DNA from: CALOCV01 sp942491955
GTDB taxonomy: Bacteria > Chlamydiota > Chlamydiia > Chlamydiales > CALOCV01
DNA: 26,690 bases
NCBI GenBank assembly: GCA_942491955.1
Contig: CALOCV010000050.1
Location: 1 to 26,690, forward strand
Direction of reading: 5' to 3'
The notes under the pieces were generated by a model. The model was not told the origin of the DNA. It saw nothing but the letters and a program-made list of their open reading frames with translations, and searched no databases. The translations under genes were made by a program, and so were the position numbers. Positions 1 through 9,009 of this stretch are shown in pieces (the stretch's first letter is position 1; the number at the start of each line of letters is the position of its first letter).

Positions 1-2144
1 GGTATGGTCTTCGTTATCATTATGGCATTTTCGAACAGCAGCTTTGGCAAGGAGCGCAGATCGAAGCGCCCGACTGTTGGTTAATCCATGAGAATCCTTG
101 GGAATACAAGAGGGATTTGAGAAGGATTTTCGTGAAATTCTGCGGGGAGCCCGAAGGGACGACGAACATCCATGGTGATGAGATCATGTTATTGAAGCAC
201 TATGAAGAGGTGTGGGCGGTTCCCTATGACATACCGATTGTGGGTTACGATCCTCATGGGCGATTTTCTGTTGTGACGTTACGTCTTTGGACGACCAAGG
301 AGTCTCCAAGGAATTTCCAGTTGCAACGATACAATGCGGGTAAGCTCGATGAGGCGGCGGAAAACACGACATTGACCGATGTACTCTATCCGAGTGACAA
401 CCATGAGGTGGGGAAGAGGATCCGCTTGAAGCAAGAATTTTTGCTCGTTTCTGCTTCGGTACAAGATATCATTCGTCATTATCGGAAGACGCACGAGAAT
501 TTTCGCGATTTTGCAGACAAGATACGGATTCAGATCAATGACACGCACCCTTCGATGGTGATTCCCGAGTTGATTCGCGTTTTGACTAAGGAATACGATT
601 TGCCATGGAAGACGGCGGTTGAGATCACACAAGCGTGTTGTGGGTATACCAATCATACGATATTGAGTGAGGCTCTTGAGCAGTGGGATACCAATCTCTT
701 CTATTATCTCCTTCCTCGGCAGTACAAAGTCATTGAGCGGTTGAATCAGGAATTTTGTGGGAAAATACGGGAACATTTTCCTCGGCAGGAGGAGAAAGTC
801 CAAGAGATGTCGATGATTGAGAAGGGGCGCATCAGGATGGCTTCTATTGCGATCTACGGCTCTCATCGGGTCAATGGTGTTGCTGCGATCCATTCCGAGA
901 TTTTGAAGAACACTCTTTTTAAGGATTTTTCTGAACTCTTTCCCGATAAATTCACCAATGTGACCAATGGTGTGACGCAAAGAAGGTGGCTATTGCACGC
1001 GAACCCTCTTTTAGCACAATTCATTACGAATCGGATTGGTGAGGGTTGGATCACCGATTTTTCGCAGATCGGTAGGTTGCGGGATTATAGTACCGACAAA
1101 AAGAGTCTTGAAGAGTTTTGGAGCATCAAACAGAGGAACAAGCAACGATTCATTGAATTTATCAAGCAGAACAACAAATTGCGCAATGCTCAAGGAGAGC
1201 CGATTGATCCTCCTCCTCTGGTCGATATCGATTCTCTTTTTGATGTACAGATTAAGCGGATTCACGAATACAAACGACAGTTGATGAATGCATTACACAT
1301 CCTTATGATGTATCAAGAAATTATAGAAAATCCTCAGATAGAGAGACAGAAAAGGACCTTTATCTTTGGTGGGAAGGCAGCTGCGGGATATGAGACGGCA
1401 AAGGATATCATTCGCCTCATCTATTGCATTGGTCGGAAAGTCAATCGCGATCCACAGGTAAAGGGACTCATTAAAGTTGTCTATATTGAAAATTATAACG
1501 TTTCTCGTGCGGAAATGGTGATCCCCGCTGCAGAAGTTTCTGAGCAGATTTCAACGGCGGGGATGGAGGCTTCTGGTACGGGGAATATGAAGCTTTCCAT
1601 GAATGGTGCGTTAACGATAGGGACAGATGATGGAGCGAATATCGAGATGCGGCAGTCCGTAACCGATGCGTGGTGGCCCTTTCGTTTTGGTTGTTCGGCA
1701 GAAGAGATTGCAAAGATAAAAAAGGAAGGGACGTATTCTCCGAAACAAATTTACGAAGAGAACCCCAAAATCCAGCGCGCTCTGGATCTCTTGCGCGATC
1801 GCACATTAGCGATTACTGAGGAGGAGCATCAGGTGCTGTGTGATCTTTATCACAAGCTTCTTGAGGGGCATTATGGCGGTTCTCCCGATCGCTATTTCAC
1901 GCTTTTGGATTTGCAGGCCTATTATGAAACACAGAAGAAAGTGGACACTTTGTATAACGAGCCGTTGAAATGGGCCGAGTGTGCGATCCATAACATTGCT
2001 GGGATGGGGCCTTTTTCCACCGATGTTTCCATTCACAACTATGCCGAAAAGGTGTGGGGGATTGAGCCATGTGAGCTCGATGAGGAGATTTTCGAACGCA
2101 TAGCCTATGAGCACGCTGAGCACACGCAGCTCAAGATGTTGTAA
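1..2144 (+). CDS. glgP: Glycogen phosphorylase, C-terminal ~713 residues (5' end outside window)
   Basis: The enzyme releases glucose-1-phosphate from glycogen by phosphorolysis, using pyridoxal phosphate, in the cytoplasm. The frame is open from base 3 and begins YGLRYHYGIFEQ, a conserved phosphorylase stretch, so the gene enters from the left; the TTG at 117 is internal. About 110 residues are missing against the usual 810-830. Visible family motifs are QINDTHP, NGVTQRRWL, KRIHEYKRQ and GTGNMK, whose lysine (codon 1590-1592) binds PLP, followed by TIGTDDGANIEM. The C-terminus HNIAGMGPFSTDVSIHNYAEKVW is typical. The reading frame is undamaged. The last 14 bases overlap the 3' end of the convergent lipoprotein gene, leaving no room for a terminator between them. 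Identification is secure. Confidence 0.97.
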   Translation, partial: YGLRYHYGIFEQQLWQGAQIEAPDCWLIHENPWEYKRDLRRIFVKFCGEPEGTTNIHGDEIMLLKHYEEVWAVPYDIPIVGYDPHGRFSVVTLRLWTTKESPRNFQLQRYNAGKLDEAAENTTLTDVLYPSDNHEVGKRIRLKQEFLLVSASVQDIIRHYRKTHENFRDFADKIRIQINDTHPSMVIPELIRVLTKEYDLPWKTAVEITQACCGYTNHTILSEALEQWDTNLFYYLLPRQYKVIERLNQEFCGKIREHFPRQEEKVQEMSMIEKGRIRMASIAIYGSHRVNGVAAIHSEILKNTLFKDFSELFPDKFTNVTNGVTQRRWLLHANPLLAQFITNRIGEGWITDFSQIGRLRDYSTDKKSLEEFWSIKQRNKQRFIEFIKQNNKLRNAQGEPIDPPPLVDIDSLFDVQIKRIHEYKRQLMNALHILMMYQEIIENPQIERQKRTFIFGGKAAAGYETAKDIIRLIYCIGRKVNRDPQVKGLIKVVYIENYNVSRAEMVIPAAEVSEQISTAGMEASGTGNMKLSMNGALTIGTDDGANIEMRQSVTDAWWPFRFGCSAEEIAKIKKEGTYSPKQIYEENPKIQRALDLLRDRTLAITEEEHQVLCDLYHKLLEGHYGGSPDRYFTLLDLQAYYETQKKVDTLYNEPLKWAECAIHNIAGMGPFSTDVSIHNYAEKVWGIEPCELDEEIFERIAYEHAEHTQLKML

Positions 2145-2919
2145 TCATTTCTTCGAGCTGTTCTGTGTTTTCTAGGCCCCATTTTTTTAGTAAGTCGCTA
2201 TAAAGGCCATCTTCTTTGATTTTTTGGAGCCCTTGATTGAAGTGGTCGATAAGAAAATGTCCCTCGTCGGAAGGGATGGCAAAGAGGCGGAACCCCTCTT
2301 TTGTTAAAGGAGTGGTGATGATTCTCAGGTCGAGTTCACGAACTCCTTGGATATAGCTTGCGGCTTCAAGAGCATCGATGATGACGCCATCGATATAGTC
2401 ATTTTCGAGATCTTGGAGGGCTCCGCGGATATTTTCATAGGGGCGTATAAGAAAAACGGGATTGGCACCTCGTTCAAAGACGAGGGACGTATCATCGTCG
2501 ATGCCGATGATACGTCCTTCTGCATCAGCAAGTGTTTTGATATCGGAATCTTTTTGCACGACGAGGACGGGACCTATCAGGAAGTAGGGGTTGGAAAAGA
2601 GGAAGTTTTCTTTAACGGATGGAGTGGGAAGTAGGCTACTAAGAATTCCTTGAAATTGTTTGTTCTCAAGGCCGATACGTAGATTACCTGCTGATGTGGA
2701 GAATATTTCTAGGCGTAGGTCCTCTTCTTTTCCGATAGCAAAAAGGAGGTCAATAGAGAAACCCACCATGGCTTGTTCTTTCCCGTAGAGGTTGAGGGGG
2801 TACCAGCGAGGATCTAGAGCGATGAGGTAATTTTTGTTGCGAAATGAGTCCTCACGGCTACATCCTAATAAAATGATAGTGAGGAGGAGAATAGAGAAGA
2901 ATCGTCGGCAGCAGAACAT
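2131..2919 (-). CDS. Solute-binding lipoprotein, family 3 (amino-acid ABC transporter type)
   Basis: This 262-residue protein is a predicted lipoprotein. Residues 7-20 form a hydrophobic signal peptide ending in the lipobox LLGC, with Cys20 as the acylation site. The mature part has the plan of bacterial extracellular solute-binding proteins of family 3, which carry polar amino acids: IALDPRWYPLN near the N-terminus, GFSIDLLFAIG, LFSNPYFLIGPVLVV at about one third, and a C-terminal half with KIKEDGLYSDLLKKWG. No permease or ATPase gene lies next to it, so it either serves a transporter encoded elsewhere or acts as a free binding protein. It lies 7 bp downstream of the glycosyltransferase gene, consistent with co-transcription. 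The substrate cannot be told from sequence; the chlamydial arginine-binding protein ArtJ is of the same family. Confidence 0.85.
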   Translation of the reverse strand: MFCCRRFFSILLLTIILLGCSREDSFRNKNYLIALDPRWYPLNLYGKEQAMVGFSIDLLFAIGKEEDLRLEIFSTSAGNLRIGLENKQFQGILSSLLPTPSVKENFLFSNPYFLIGPVLVVQKDSDIKTLADAEGRIIGIDDDTSLVFERGANPVFLIRPYENIRGALQDLENDYIDGVIIDALEAASYIQGVRELDLRIITTPLTKEGFRLFAIPSDEGHFLIDHFNQGLQKIKEDGLYSDLLKKWGLENTEQLEEMITTS

Positions 2920-2926
2920 TCTCTTA

Positions 2927-3868
2927 CTATATCGATCTACTCAGTAAGAAAGCAAGATGGAGTCCTTTTCGAATGAGGCCACCACTTTTCCAAAAACCTC
3001 TTTGTGTGGTGATTTTACACCGATTGAAGCGGCTACATTGAGGGAGGTTGCAATAGTCTTCCACGATTTCTCTATTTTTTAGACGTGTTCCGTATTCTTT
3101 GAGAAAGGCATGGGCTTGTTGGAAGGTTTGTGAGAAGCGTATTTTTTTTTGTCGGAGTCCATGGTTGAGGAATGAAGAGAACATTTGGTGAAAGGTATGA
3201 GCTTTAGCACCTATCTGGTTGTTGTTGTGTTGTCGGTAGAGGATCGTTGGTTCTTTAAGATAGCCGATCGCCCCTAAGCCAGCAGCAACTAGAGCAAGCC
3301 AATGGTCGTGCATGAGGGCGGCGGAGGGGATGTGTCGCACATGTTGTTGCAGAGGACGGTTGATCATGGTAGCGCAGCCGGTCACACTATTTTGGGAGAG
3401 GAGAGGAGCGAGAGTATTTCTTTCTTGAGGAGGGGTGGCAATGTATTGCCAAAAAGAAGGAGAGATGATGCGTAGTTGATCATCAACGACTTGTAGATCG
3501 GTATGGATGAGAAGAGGGGTTTCTTTGCCATACTGTTTTTCCATGTCTTGCATTTTTTTCCATGTTTTTTCGATTTTCTCGGGAAGCCATACATCGTCTT
3601 GGTCGCAGAAGAAGATGTAGGGTGTTTGTGCGTGTTGGATTAGGGTTGCGAAACTTTGGATGACACCTAGATTTTTGTTGGATGGGAGAAGGGTTATTTT
3701 TTCGGGATATTGCTTCTGGTAGGAGAGAAGAATATCGCATGTACCGTCGGAAGAACCGTCGTCGCGTACAATAATATGAAAATTTTGGAGGGTTTGCTTA
3801 AAGAGAGAGTTGAGCTGTTGGGAGAGGTATTTCTCTCCTTGGTAGGTGCTGAGTAGGATCGAGAACAT
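2927..3868 (-). CDS. Family 2 glycosyltransferase
   Basis: This 313-residue GT-A fold enzyme transfers a sugar from a nucleotide donor, most likely to a surface polysaccharide or glycolipid. The N-terminus FSILLSTYQGEKYL is the usual first strand of the fold. DDGSSDGT (residues 36-43) binds the nucleotide and FFCDQDDVW (86-94) carries the metal-binding aspartates. The DQDDVW form occurs in rhamnosyltransferase-like GT2 enzymes; donor and acceptor are not certain. There is no membrane segment, so it is probably a cytoplasmic or peripheral protein. No good ribosome binding site precedes the ATG. The palindromic repeat at 3881-4040 ends only 12 bp upstream of the start, so the gene's promoter lies within or beyond that repeat. 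Confidence 0.9.
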   Translation of the reverse strand: MFSILLSTYQGEKYLSQQLNSLFKQTLQNFHIIVRDDGSSDGTCDILLSYQKQYPEKITLLPSNKNLGVIQSFATLIQHAQTPYIFFCDQDDVWLPEKIEKTWKKMQDMEKQYGKETPLLIHTDLQVVDDQLRIISPSFWQYIATPPQERNTLAPLLSQNSVTGCATMINRPLQQHVRHIPSAALMHDHWLALVAAGLGAIGYLKEPTILYRQHNNNQIGAKAHTFHQMFSSFLNHGLRQKKIRFSQTFQQAHAFLKEYGTRLKNREIVEDYCNLPQCSRFNRCKITTQRGFWKSGGLIRKGLHLAFLLSRSI

Positions 3869-3880
3869 GGCGGTTACTAG

Positions 3881-4040
3881 GGTGTGTCATCAATTAGATG
3901 AATTTGTAGATCATGGTAGATGATTCGACGATCGTTCGTGTGGAAGCCGAAGCAAACTGAGTTCAGTTGGCGAGGCTGAACGCGAACGATCGTCGAATCA
4001 TCTACCATGAGATGCAATTTTAGCCAATTGATGACACGCC
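3881..4040. repeat. 160-bp palindromic MITE-like element
   Basis: The two halves are inverted copies. The inner arms 3911-3938 and 3983-4010 pair perfectly over 28 bp. The outer ends match as GG(T/C)GTGTCATCAATT (3881-3895 against 4026-4040, one mismatch). The stretches between are imperfectly paired. The loop itself contains a nested stem (AGCC 3945-3948 with GGCT 3974-3977, AACTG with CAGTT). No coding sequence is present. It starts right after the stop of the ATPase gene and lies 12 bp before the glycosyltransferase start. Flanks are CTAG on the left and TTAA on the right; both fit the YTAR target of IS5-type elements but are not identical, so no target duplication is claimed. It could instead act as a large transcription-blocking hairpin. 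Confidence 0.8.
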
Positions 4041-5510
4041 TTAATCCATCAGGATGTTTTTTTTATGAATTTCAGACTCTCCGAGCCAGTAACAGAAAAG
4101 AGAGGCGGGAATTTTCATGAGTCGAGATGTGTCGTTGTTTTCAGGCAATGGACCTATATCACTGGCTAATTTTATTAACACATAACCATAAGAGATAGAA
4201 GATTTTTCTCGGCATAAATCGATGAGACCAGCAACGCGATCTCGATGGATGGGTTGTGATTGGTATTTCACTTCAAAGGGATAGATGTTTCCTGCCAATT
4301 CCATGATGAGATCCACCTCCTTTTCCTTGTTACTTCGCCAGTAACTCAATCGCGCTTGGTTGTTGTTGCAGTAAGAAGATAAATGGGCCATTACAGCCGT
4401 TTCAACGCAGACACTTAAGGCATGAGCATCTTCTATGACTGTTTTTCCTTTCATTAAAATAGCAGGAGCAATGGCTGCATCAGAAAGATAGTATTTGAAT
4501 CTTGCTCTCAAAACTTCTTTGCCATATCCAAAAGGAGGTAAGCGGAAAACGAGATGAACCGATTCTAGGAGATCGATAAAATTTTGTACCGTCGCTTTAG
4601 CTATACCTAATTCTTTTGATATGGTAGTGATATCTTGTTGTCCTCCGTCGTGCATGCAAAGATAAATAAACATCTGTTCTAGTTCAATGATTCTTCGAAC
4701 GCCAAACAGAGCTGTCATATCCCTTTTTAGTACTTTATCGATAATATCTTCTCTTAGTAAGCGTTGAGACTGTGTGATACTTTCTACGAGTGCTGTCTGA
4801 GGAAACCCTCCTCGAGCCAGGTATTCGTGAAAATGTCCTGTGAGTATTTGAGCCGCTTCAGTCATTCGGTACAATTGTGATGTTGGACAATGAAATAAAT
4901 GGCAAAGCCGATCAATTGAAGGGAGATGGGGAAGGGAGATGTGTCTAATTTGTAAATATTCATAAAAAGAGAGGGTCGATATCCGCAAGGTATGCCACCG
5001 TCCAACACCCGATTCTTGATTTGCCTTCACAAGGGGCATAGCGGATCCTGTGAAGACAATTTTTCGATATTTAAAGAAATCGACTTGGTGTTTAACCCAA
5101 GTTCCGAAATCTTTGACAAACTGGACTTCATCTAGGAACAAATATTCCGGTCCAGGCTTTTTTGGCTCTAAATCTCTCCAAGCCTCTAATACCGCTTCTA
5201 GACCTGCTAATTTAAACATGGGGTGATCGAATGTCACATACAGAATATTGGATGGGGAAATGTTAGACGTGATTAATTGATCGATGACTTGGAGCAATAG
5301 AGTGGTTTTTCCGACCTGTCTTGCTCCTGACAGCATAACGGCTCTCATGGCAGGGGGATTTTCAATCCACAGCAATAATTCGTTGTATGCGGATCGTTTC
5401 CAGGAAGGAAGGTCGGGAATTTTTTGGTTTCGCCACCAAGGATTGAATTGGGATAAAATTCCAATGAGGTCTTCTTTTGGAAATTTCACGCCTGTTTTAC
5501 CTATTTTCAT
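4041..5510 (-). CDS. AAA-family ATPase with DUF4143 C-terminal domain
   Basis: The 489-residue protein has the two-part plan of the AAA_14/DUF4143 family. The ATPase part carries a Walker A motif GARQVGKT (62-69), a Walker B motif YLFLDEVQ (123-130) and a sensor-like segment IVFTGSAMPL (151-160). The middle part is a winged-helix-like region (DITTISKELGIAKATVQNFI). The C-terminal part has EVDLIMELAGNIYPFEVKY, the D...ExK pattern of a PD-(D/E)xK-like fold. The function of this common family is not established; copies are often accessory and vary between strains. The stop codon directly abuts the palindromic repeat, and a strong dyad lies just before the start, so the gene looks like a separate unit inserted between the glycosyltransferase and wzm. 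Confidence 0.9.
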   Translation of the reverse strand: MKIGKTGVKFPKEDLIGILSQFNPWWRNQKIPDLPSWKRSAYNELLLWIENPPAMRAVMLSGARQVGKTTLLLQVIDQLITSNISPSNILYVTFDHPMFKLAGLEAVLEAWRDLEPKKPGPEYLFLDEVQFVKDFGTWVKHQVDFFKYRKIVFTGSAMPLVKANQESGVGRWHTLRISTLSFYEYLQIRHISLPHLPSIDRLCHLFHCPTSQLYRMTEAAQILTGHFHEYLARGGFPQTALVESITQSQRLLREDIIDKVLKRDMTALFGVRRIIELEQMFIYLCMHDGGQQDITTISKELGIAKATVQNFIDLLESVHLVFRLPPFGYGKEVLRARFKYYLSDAAIAPAILMKGKTVIEDAHALSVCVETAVMAHLSSYCNNNQARLSYWRSNKEKEVDLIMELAGNIYPFEVKYQSQPIHRDRVAGLIDLCREKSSISYGYVLIKLASDIGPLPENNDTSRLMKIPASLFCYWLGESEIHKKNILMD

Positions 5511-5525
5511 TATATAAACACAGTA

Positions 5526-5558
5526 TACTTTACTTATTTCTTGTTAATAAGCAAAGTA
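5526..5558. promoter_or_regulatory. Operator-like dyad in front of the ATPase gene
   Basis: Arms 5526-5538 and 5546-5558 (TACTTTACTTATT and its inverse) pair over 13 positions with one mismatch around a 7-bp spacer. On the minus strand a possible -10 box TATACT (5522-5527) overlaps the edge of the dyad. The position, about 16 bp from the ATPase start codon, suits a repressor site. No T-run follows either arm, so a terminator is less likely. Confidence 0.45.
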
Positions 5559-5601
5559 CATTTAAATTTCCATGGAAAATGATTTTCTTTTCCACTTGTC
5601 G

Positions 5602-5607
5602 TATAGT
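5602..5607 (+). promoter_or_regulatory. Possible -10 box for the wzm-wzt operon
   Basis: TATAGT lies 62 bp before the wzm start. No convincing -35 hexamer is seen at the right spacing. The 159-bp gap between the divergent ATPase and wzm genes (5511-5669) otherwise holds the dyad at 5526-5558 and a perfect 12-bp palindrome TTTCCATGGAAA (5567-5578). Weak call. Confidence 0.2.
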
Positions 5608-5669
5608 GGACTCTGCGGATGCCATCCATTAGGCAACCCAGTCCATCCATGGGTACAACTTAGGGATTC

Positions 5670-6480
5670 ATGAATTCAAGAGTCATTACTGCAGAGCAAA
5701 GCATACGATCTTTTATCGACGATTTGATTGCATACCGCGAGCTCTTTTTCTTTATTGTCTGGAGAGACATCCTCGTCCGCTATAAGCAAACCTTTTTTGG
5801 TGTTCTGTGGTCTCTTTTTCGCCCTTTGGTGAACATGGTGGCTTTTGCTTTCATTTTTGGAAAATTTGCCCGCCTCCCTTCTGGAGACATCCCATACTCT
5901 CTTTTTGTTCTTGCAGGGCTTTTGCCTTGGCAGTGGTTTTCTGGGTCGTTGCAGGATGCGAACATGTGTCTTGTTGTGCAGTCTTCGTTGTTGACAAAGG
6001 TGTTTTTCCCTCGCATTTATCTCCCTGTGAGTTTGGTATTGTTAAATGGGATGGATTGTTTGATCGGTTTTGTCCTGTTGTTACCCTTTCTTTTGTTTTA
6101 TGGAGTTTCTTTTTCCATCCTGTTGTTACCCTTATTCATTGTTCAGACGCTTTTATTAAGCATCGCTTTATCGATATTTTTTTCTTCGGTTACGGTCTAT
6201 TTTCGAGATTTTAAAATCATCGTCCCTTTTTTTGCAGATGGGTCTTTTTCTTTCTCCGGTCGGGTATAGTTCTTCTTTGATTGCCTCTCCTTGGCAATGG
6301 TTGTATGCGTGCAACCCTTTAGTGGGGATCATTGATGGATTTCGTTGGAGTCTTTTTGGGTGGAGTCATGAGTTTCTTGGGTGGAACATTTGCTTTTCGT
6401 GGTGCATGATTATTCTTTTGTGTGGTGTGGGATTGACCTTCTTTCAAAGGTGGGAAAGGGGGTTTGCCGATGTCATCTGA
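5670..6480 (+). CDS. wzm: Polysaccharide ABC transporter permease, ABC-2 type (Wzm), frameshifted
   Basis: This membrane subunit pairs with the Wzt ATPase to export an undecaprenyl-linked polysaccharide across the inner membrane. The first frame (5670-6287) gives the N-terminal part, with IVWRDILVRYKQTFFGVLW and several hydrophobic helices up to VYFRDFKIIVPFF. It then runs into nonsense. The rest (LQMGLFLSPVGY, NPLVGIIDGFRWSLFG) continues in the +1 frame to 6480. The switch is at a run of seven T (6227-6233); nine T would restore the family pattern VPFxxQ...SPVGY. The full-length product would be about 270 residues, normal for the family. The ATG is preceded by a modest TTAGGGA ribosome binding site. 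The stop overlaps the start of wzt by 11 bp. Assembly error, polymerase slippage at the T-run, or a broken gene are all possible. Confidence 0.87.
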
Positions 6481-7801
6481 AGTGGGTAAGAAGGTGATGG
6501 TTCAGGTGGAGCATCTTTCTAAGCGGTATCGCATTCAACGAAGTGACGCGTGGTATGTCTCATTGCGAGAAGCTCTTTTCGAAGGGGCACATCGCATGAT
6601 GAAAGGAGCGGTAGGGAAAGGATCTCCATCCCCTTCGTATGACGAATTTTGGGCTTTGGACGATATCTCTTTCTCTGTAGGAGAGGGGGAAGCCGTAGGG
6701 ATCTTGGGAAGGAATGGGGCGGGGAAGTCGACGCTTCTAAAACTTCTTTCTCGAGTCACCCCTCCGACGCGAGGGAAGATGGTGTTACAAGGGAGTGTAT
6801 CGAGTCTTTTGGAAGTGGGTGTCGGTTTCCATGCCGAGTTGACAGCGCGGGAGAACATCTTCTTCAATGGGGCCTTAATGGGGATGGGGAGGAGAGAGAT
6901 TGAAAAAAATTTCGATTCGATCGTCGATTTTAGTGGGGTAGAACCTTTTCTCGATATGCCGATGAAGAAATTTTCGAGTGGGATGTGTGCACGGCTTGGG
7001 TTTGCTGTGGGGGCTCATCTCCACTCGGATATCTTTATTGTCGATGAAGTGCTTGCTGTTGGCGATGCCGAGTTTCAGAAGAAATGCATGACCAAGATGG
7101 GAGAGCTCGTTCGGGAAGGGCGCACCCTTTTTTTTGTGAGCCATGATATCAATACTCTACTTACCCTTTGCGATAAGGGAATTTTTTTGCGTGGAGGGAA
7201 GCTCGTCTCTATGGAACCGATTCACGCCTGTGCGCATCGCTACCTCTCCCAGGTTGAAGAGATGGGTCTTCATTGGGAAGGAGATTTGGGAGGAGCCGTG
7301 TTTCGTCTTTGTCGCGTCGATCTCGTCGGAGAGAGAGAGAAAAAGACCGATTTTTTTCTTCCTCAAGATCAAGCCTCTTTAAAGATCGAATATTTGATTG
7401 AGGAGCCGCGCGAAGATCTCATCGTAACATTACGGGTTCTCAATGCGCATCAACAGACGGTCGCTACAACGCGTTGGTGTGACGCTTCTTCATTTTCCAC
7501 CTTTCCAACGGGTCGTGGGCGTCATCAGATTGGTTTTGCTATCGATATGCATCTTTTCCATCCGGGAGAGTACACACTGGTTTTTGATGCAGAGCTCCAT
7601 CAACAAAAGCCTCTGTTCCAAGATCAGCCGTTACTCCGTATGACGATCTGTTCCGATGAGGTCCAACAGCACTTTGGGTTGTTGGAGGGGGGGATCTCGT
7701 TGGGCAATCGCTGGTTTTGCAAGGGTTCTAGCTCCCACGTGGAAGAGGGCATAGACGATACCACTCGTCAGCGAGAGGAGATAGGGGTTGGTAAGACCTG
7801 A
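6470..7801 (+). CDS. wzt: Polysaccharide ABC transporter ATP-binding protein (Wzt)
   Basis: This is the ATPase that drives O-antigen or similar polysaccharide export with Wzm. From the ATG at 6470 (well-placed GGGAAAGGGGG upstream) it is 443 residues. Walker A GRNGAGKST is at 80-88, the signature FSSGM at 168-172, Walker B IFIVDE at 188-193 and the H-loop SHD near 225. The long C-terminal domain after about 240 is a Wzt-like beta-sandwich that in known systems recognises the polysaccharide's capped end, so export here may depend on a specific terminal modification. The last ~25 residues after NRWFCKG look unlike the family and are read from DNA that on the other strand encodes the O-antigen ligase (171-bp overlap). 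The true end may be earlier if a small indel lies near 7730. Confidence 0.93.
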   Translation: MSSEVGKKVMVQVEHLSKRYRIQRSDAWYVSLREALFEGAHRMMKGAVGKGSPSPSYDEFWALDDISFSVGEGEAVGILGRNGAGKSTLLKLLSRVTPPTRGKMVLQGSVSSLLEVGVGFHAELTARENIFFNGALMGMGRREIEKNFDSIVDFSGVEPFLDMPMKKFSSGMCARLGFAVGAHLHSDIFIVDEVLAVGDAEFQKKCMTKMGELVREGRTLFFVSHDINTLLTLCDKGIFLRGGKLVSMEPIHACAHRYLSQVEEMGLHWEGDLGGAVFRLCRVDLVGEREKKTDFFLPQDQASLKIEYLIEEPREDLIVTLRVLNAHQQTVATTRWCDASSFSTFPTGRGRHQIGFAIDMHLFHPGEYTLVFDAELHQQKPLFQDQPLLRMTICSDEVQQHFGLLEGGISLGNRWFCKGSSSHVEEGIDDTTRQREEIGVGKT

Positions 7802-8967
7802 GGCGAGCCAAACGAGGTAAAGAGTGGCAAGGAATCGTTTTTCCTGTCGCCATGGAGGTGTGAAAGCGGGGATAATCAGAATAAAAGCGGCTCCAAGAAG
7901 AAGAGAGAGACCGATAACCCCAAACTGCATCAGGAAGCTCAACCACTGCACTTCATAAAGATAGTACATCGATGGGCTTTCGCCTCGGATGGATTTTTCT
8001 GTATAGCCACCCAGTCCTTTTCCAATGAAGGGATGGAGATAGATTTCTTCCCAAAGCGCTTGGCTCTGCTCCTTCCGGATCGTATCGGAGAGGGTGTTGG
8101 CATGGCTTGCAAAGCGGAGATGCAAGCTGTTGTGCAGCACTTCTCCCCTAGGATCCATGCGACAGCGACAAGGGCACACGTCGTTGCAAGGATGTTCCAC
8201 CACCGTTTCATGATGGGGAGTGTGGCCCAATAGAGAAGGCATGACAGGGCTCCAACGGCCATAAGGAGGCGGGAAAAACTGAGAACAATAGAAAGAGGGG
8301 CGAAAATGAGATAGAGCCATCGCAAAGAACGGGGGAAAGAGGGTGAAAAAAAACGATTTTGAAGAGCGAAGAAAAGGAGGAAAGGGGTGACGATATCGAC
8401 GGAGGTCTGCAAGCGGGCAAGATGGGAGCCCATCCCCATTGTCATGACGCGAATGCCAAGCCAAGAAAAGAGATCTTTGATATCGATCACTCCTAAAAAG
8501 TGGGCAAAGAAAAGAGAAACTTTTCCCATCGAATAGATCCAATTGCTGATCAGCGCCCAGGAGCAAAGGGTAGAGGAGGCGAGGATCTTTTCCTCGACAG
8601 CGATGATGAGAAAAGCCGTGACGAAAAGGGTGGTGAATAGCACCTTTCCCTGGTCGAAGAGGGTGGGGAGGAATACCCCTTCTTTTCCCAGATGAATGGC
8701 TGTGCTTAGGCAGAGGAAGGCCAAAGCAGAAACAAGAAGAGTGATGATGGATAGGGAGCGGCGGGAAATGGGTGTTCGGGAACTCAAATAGCTGATAAAC
8801 ACTCCAAGAGAGGCAATCAGAGCGAATGCTTTCGGGTGGAAGATGCCGCGATGGGTATCGGATGGGATGATAAGACCGGTTGCGATAAGAAACAGAGCGC
8901 AAAGAGCATAAAGAGTGGAAATAAAGGGGCGTTCCCAAAAAGAAAATAACGGCGTTGCATCTTTCAT
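7631..8967 (-). CDS. O-antigen ligase / polymerase-like membrane protein (Wzy_C type), frameshifted
   Basis: A polytopic membrane protein of about 445 residues, expected to attach exported O-polysaccharide to lipid A-core in the periplasm. It is likely to start at the ATG at 8967 (MKDATPLFSFWERPF). The N-terminal two thirds, with many hydrophobic helices, runs to VAVAWILGE. The rest continues in another frame from VLHNSLHLRFASHANT, including LHPFIGKGLGGYTE and YEVQWLSFLMQFGVIGLS, the Wzy_C ligase signature, to the stop at 7631. The switch falls at a run of four C on the plus strand (8145-8148); five would restore one frame. It faces wzt, so the export and ligation genes sit together. It might be a ligase for a different glycan, or a polymerase; the Wzm/Wzt type of export makes a ligase more likely. 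Confidence 0.82.
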
Positions 8968-9009
8968 AAGAAGAGGATATCGTGGCAGCAGTCTTTTTAG
9001 ATAGTCGTT

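Noticed and set aside
279..980. Long minus-strand frame inside glycogen phosphorylase
   Set aside because: It mirrors conserved glgP codons and has no family features or ribosome binding site.
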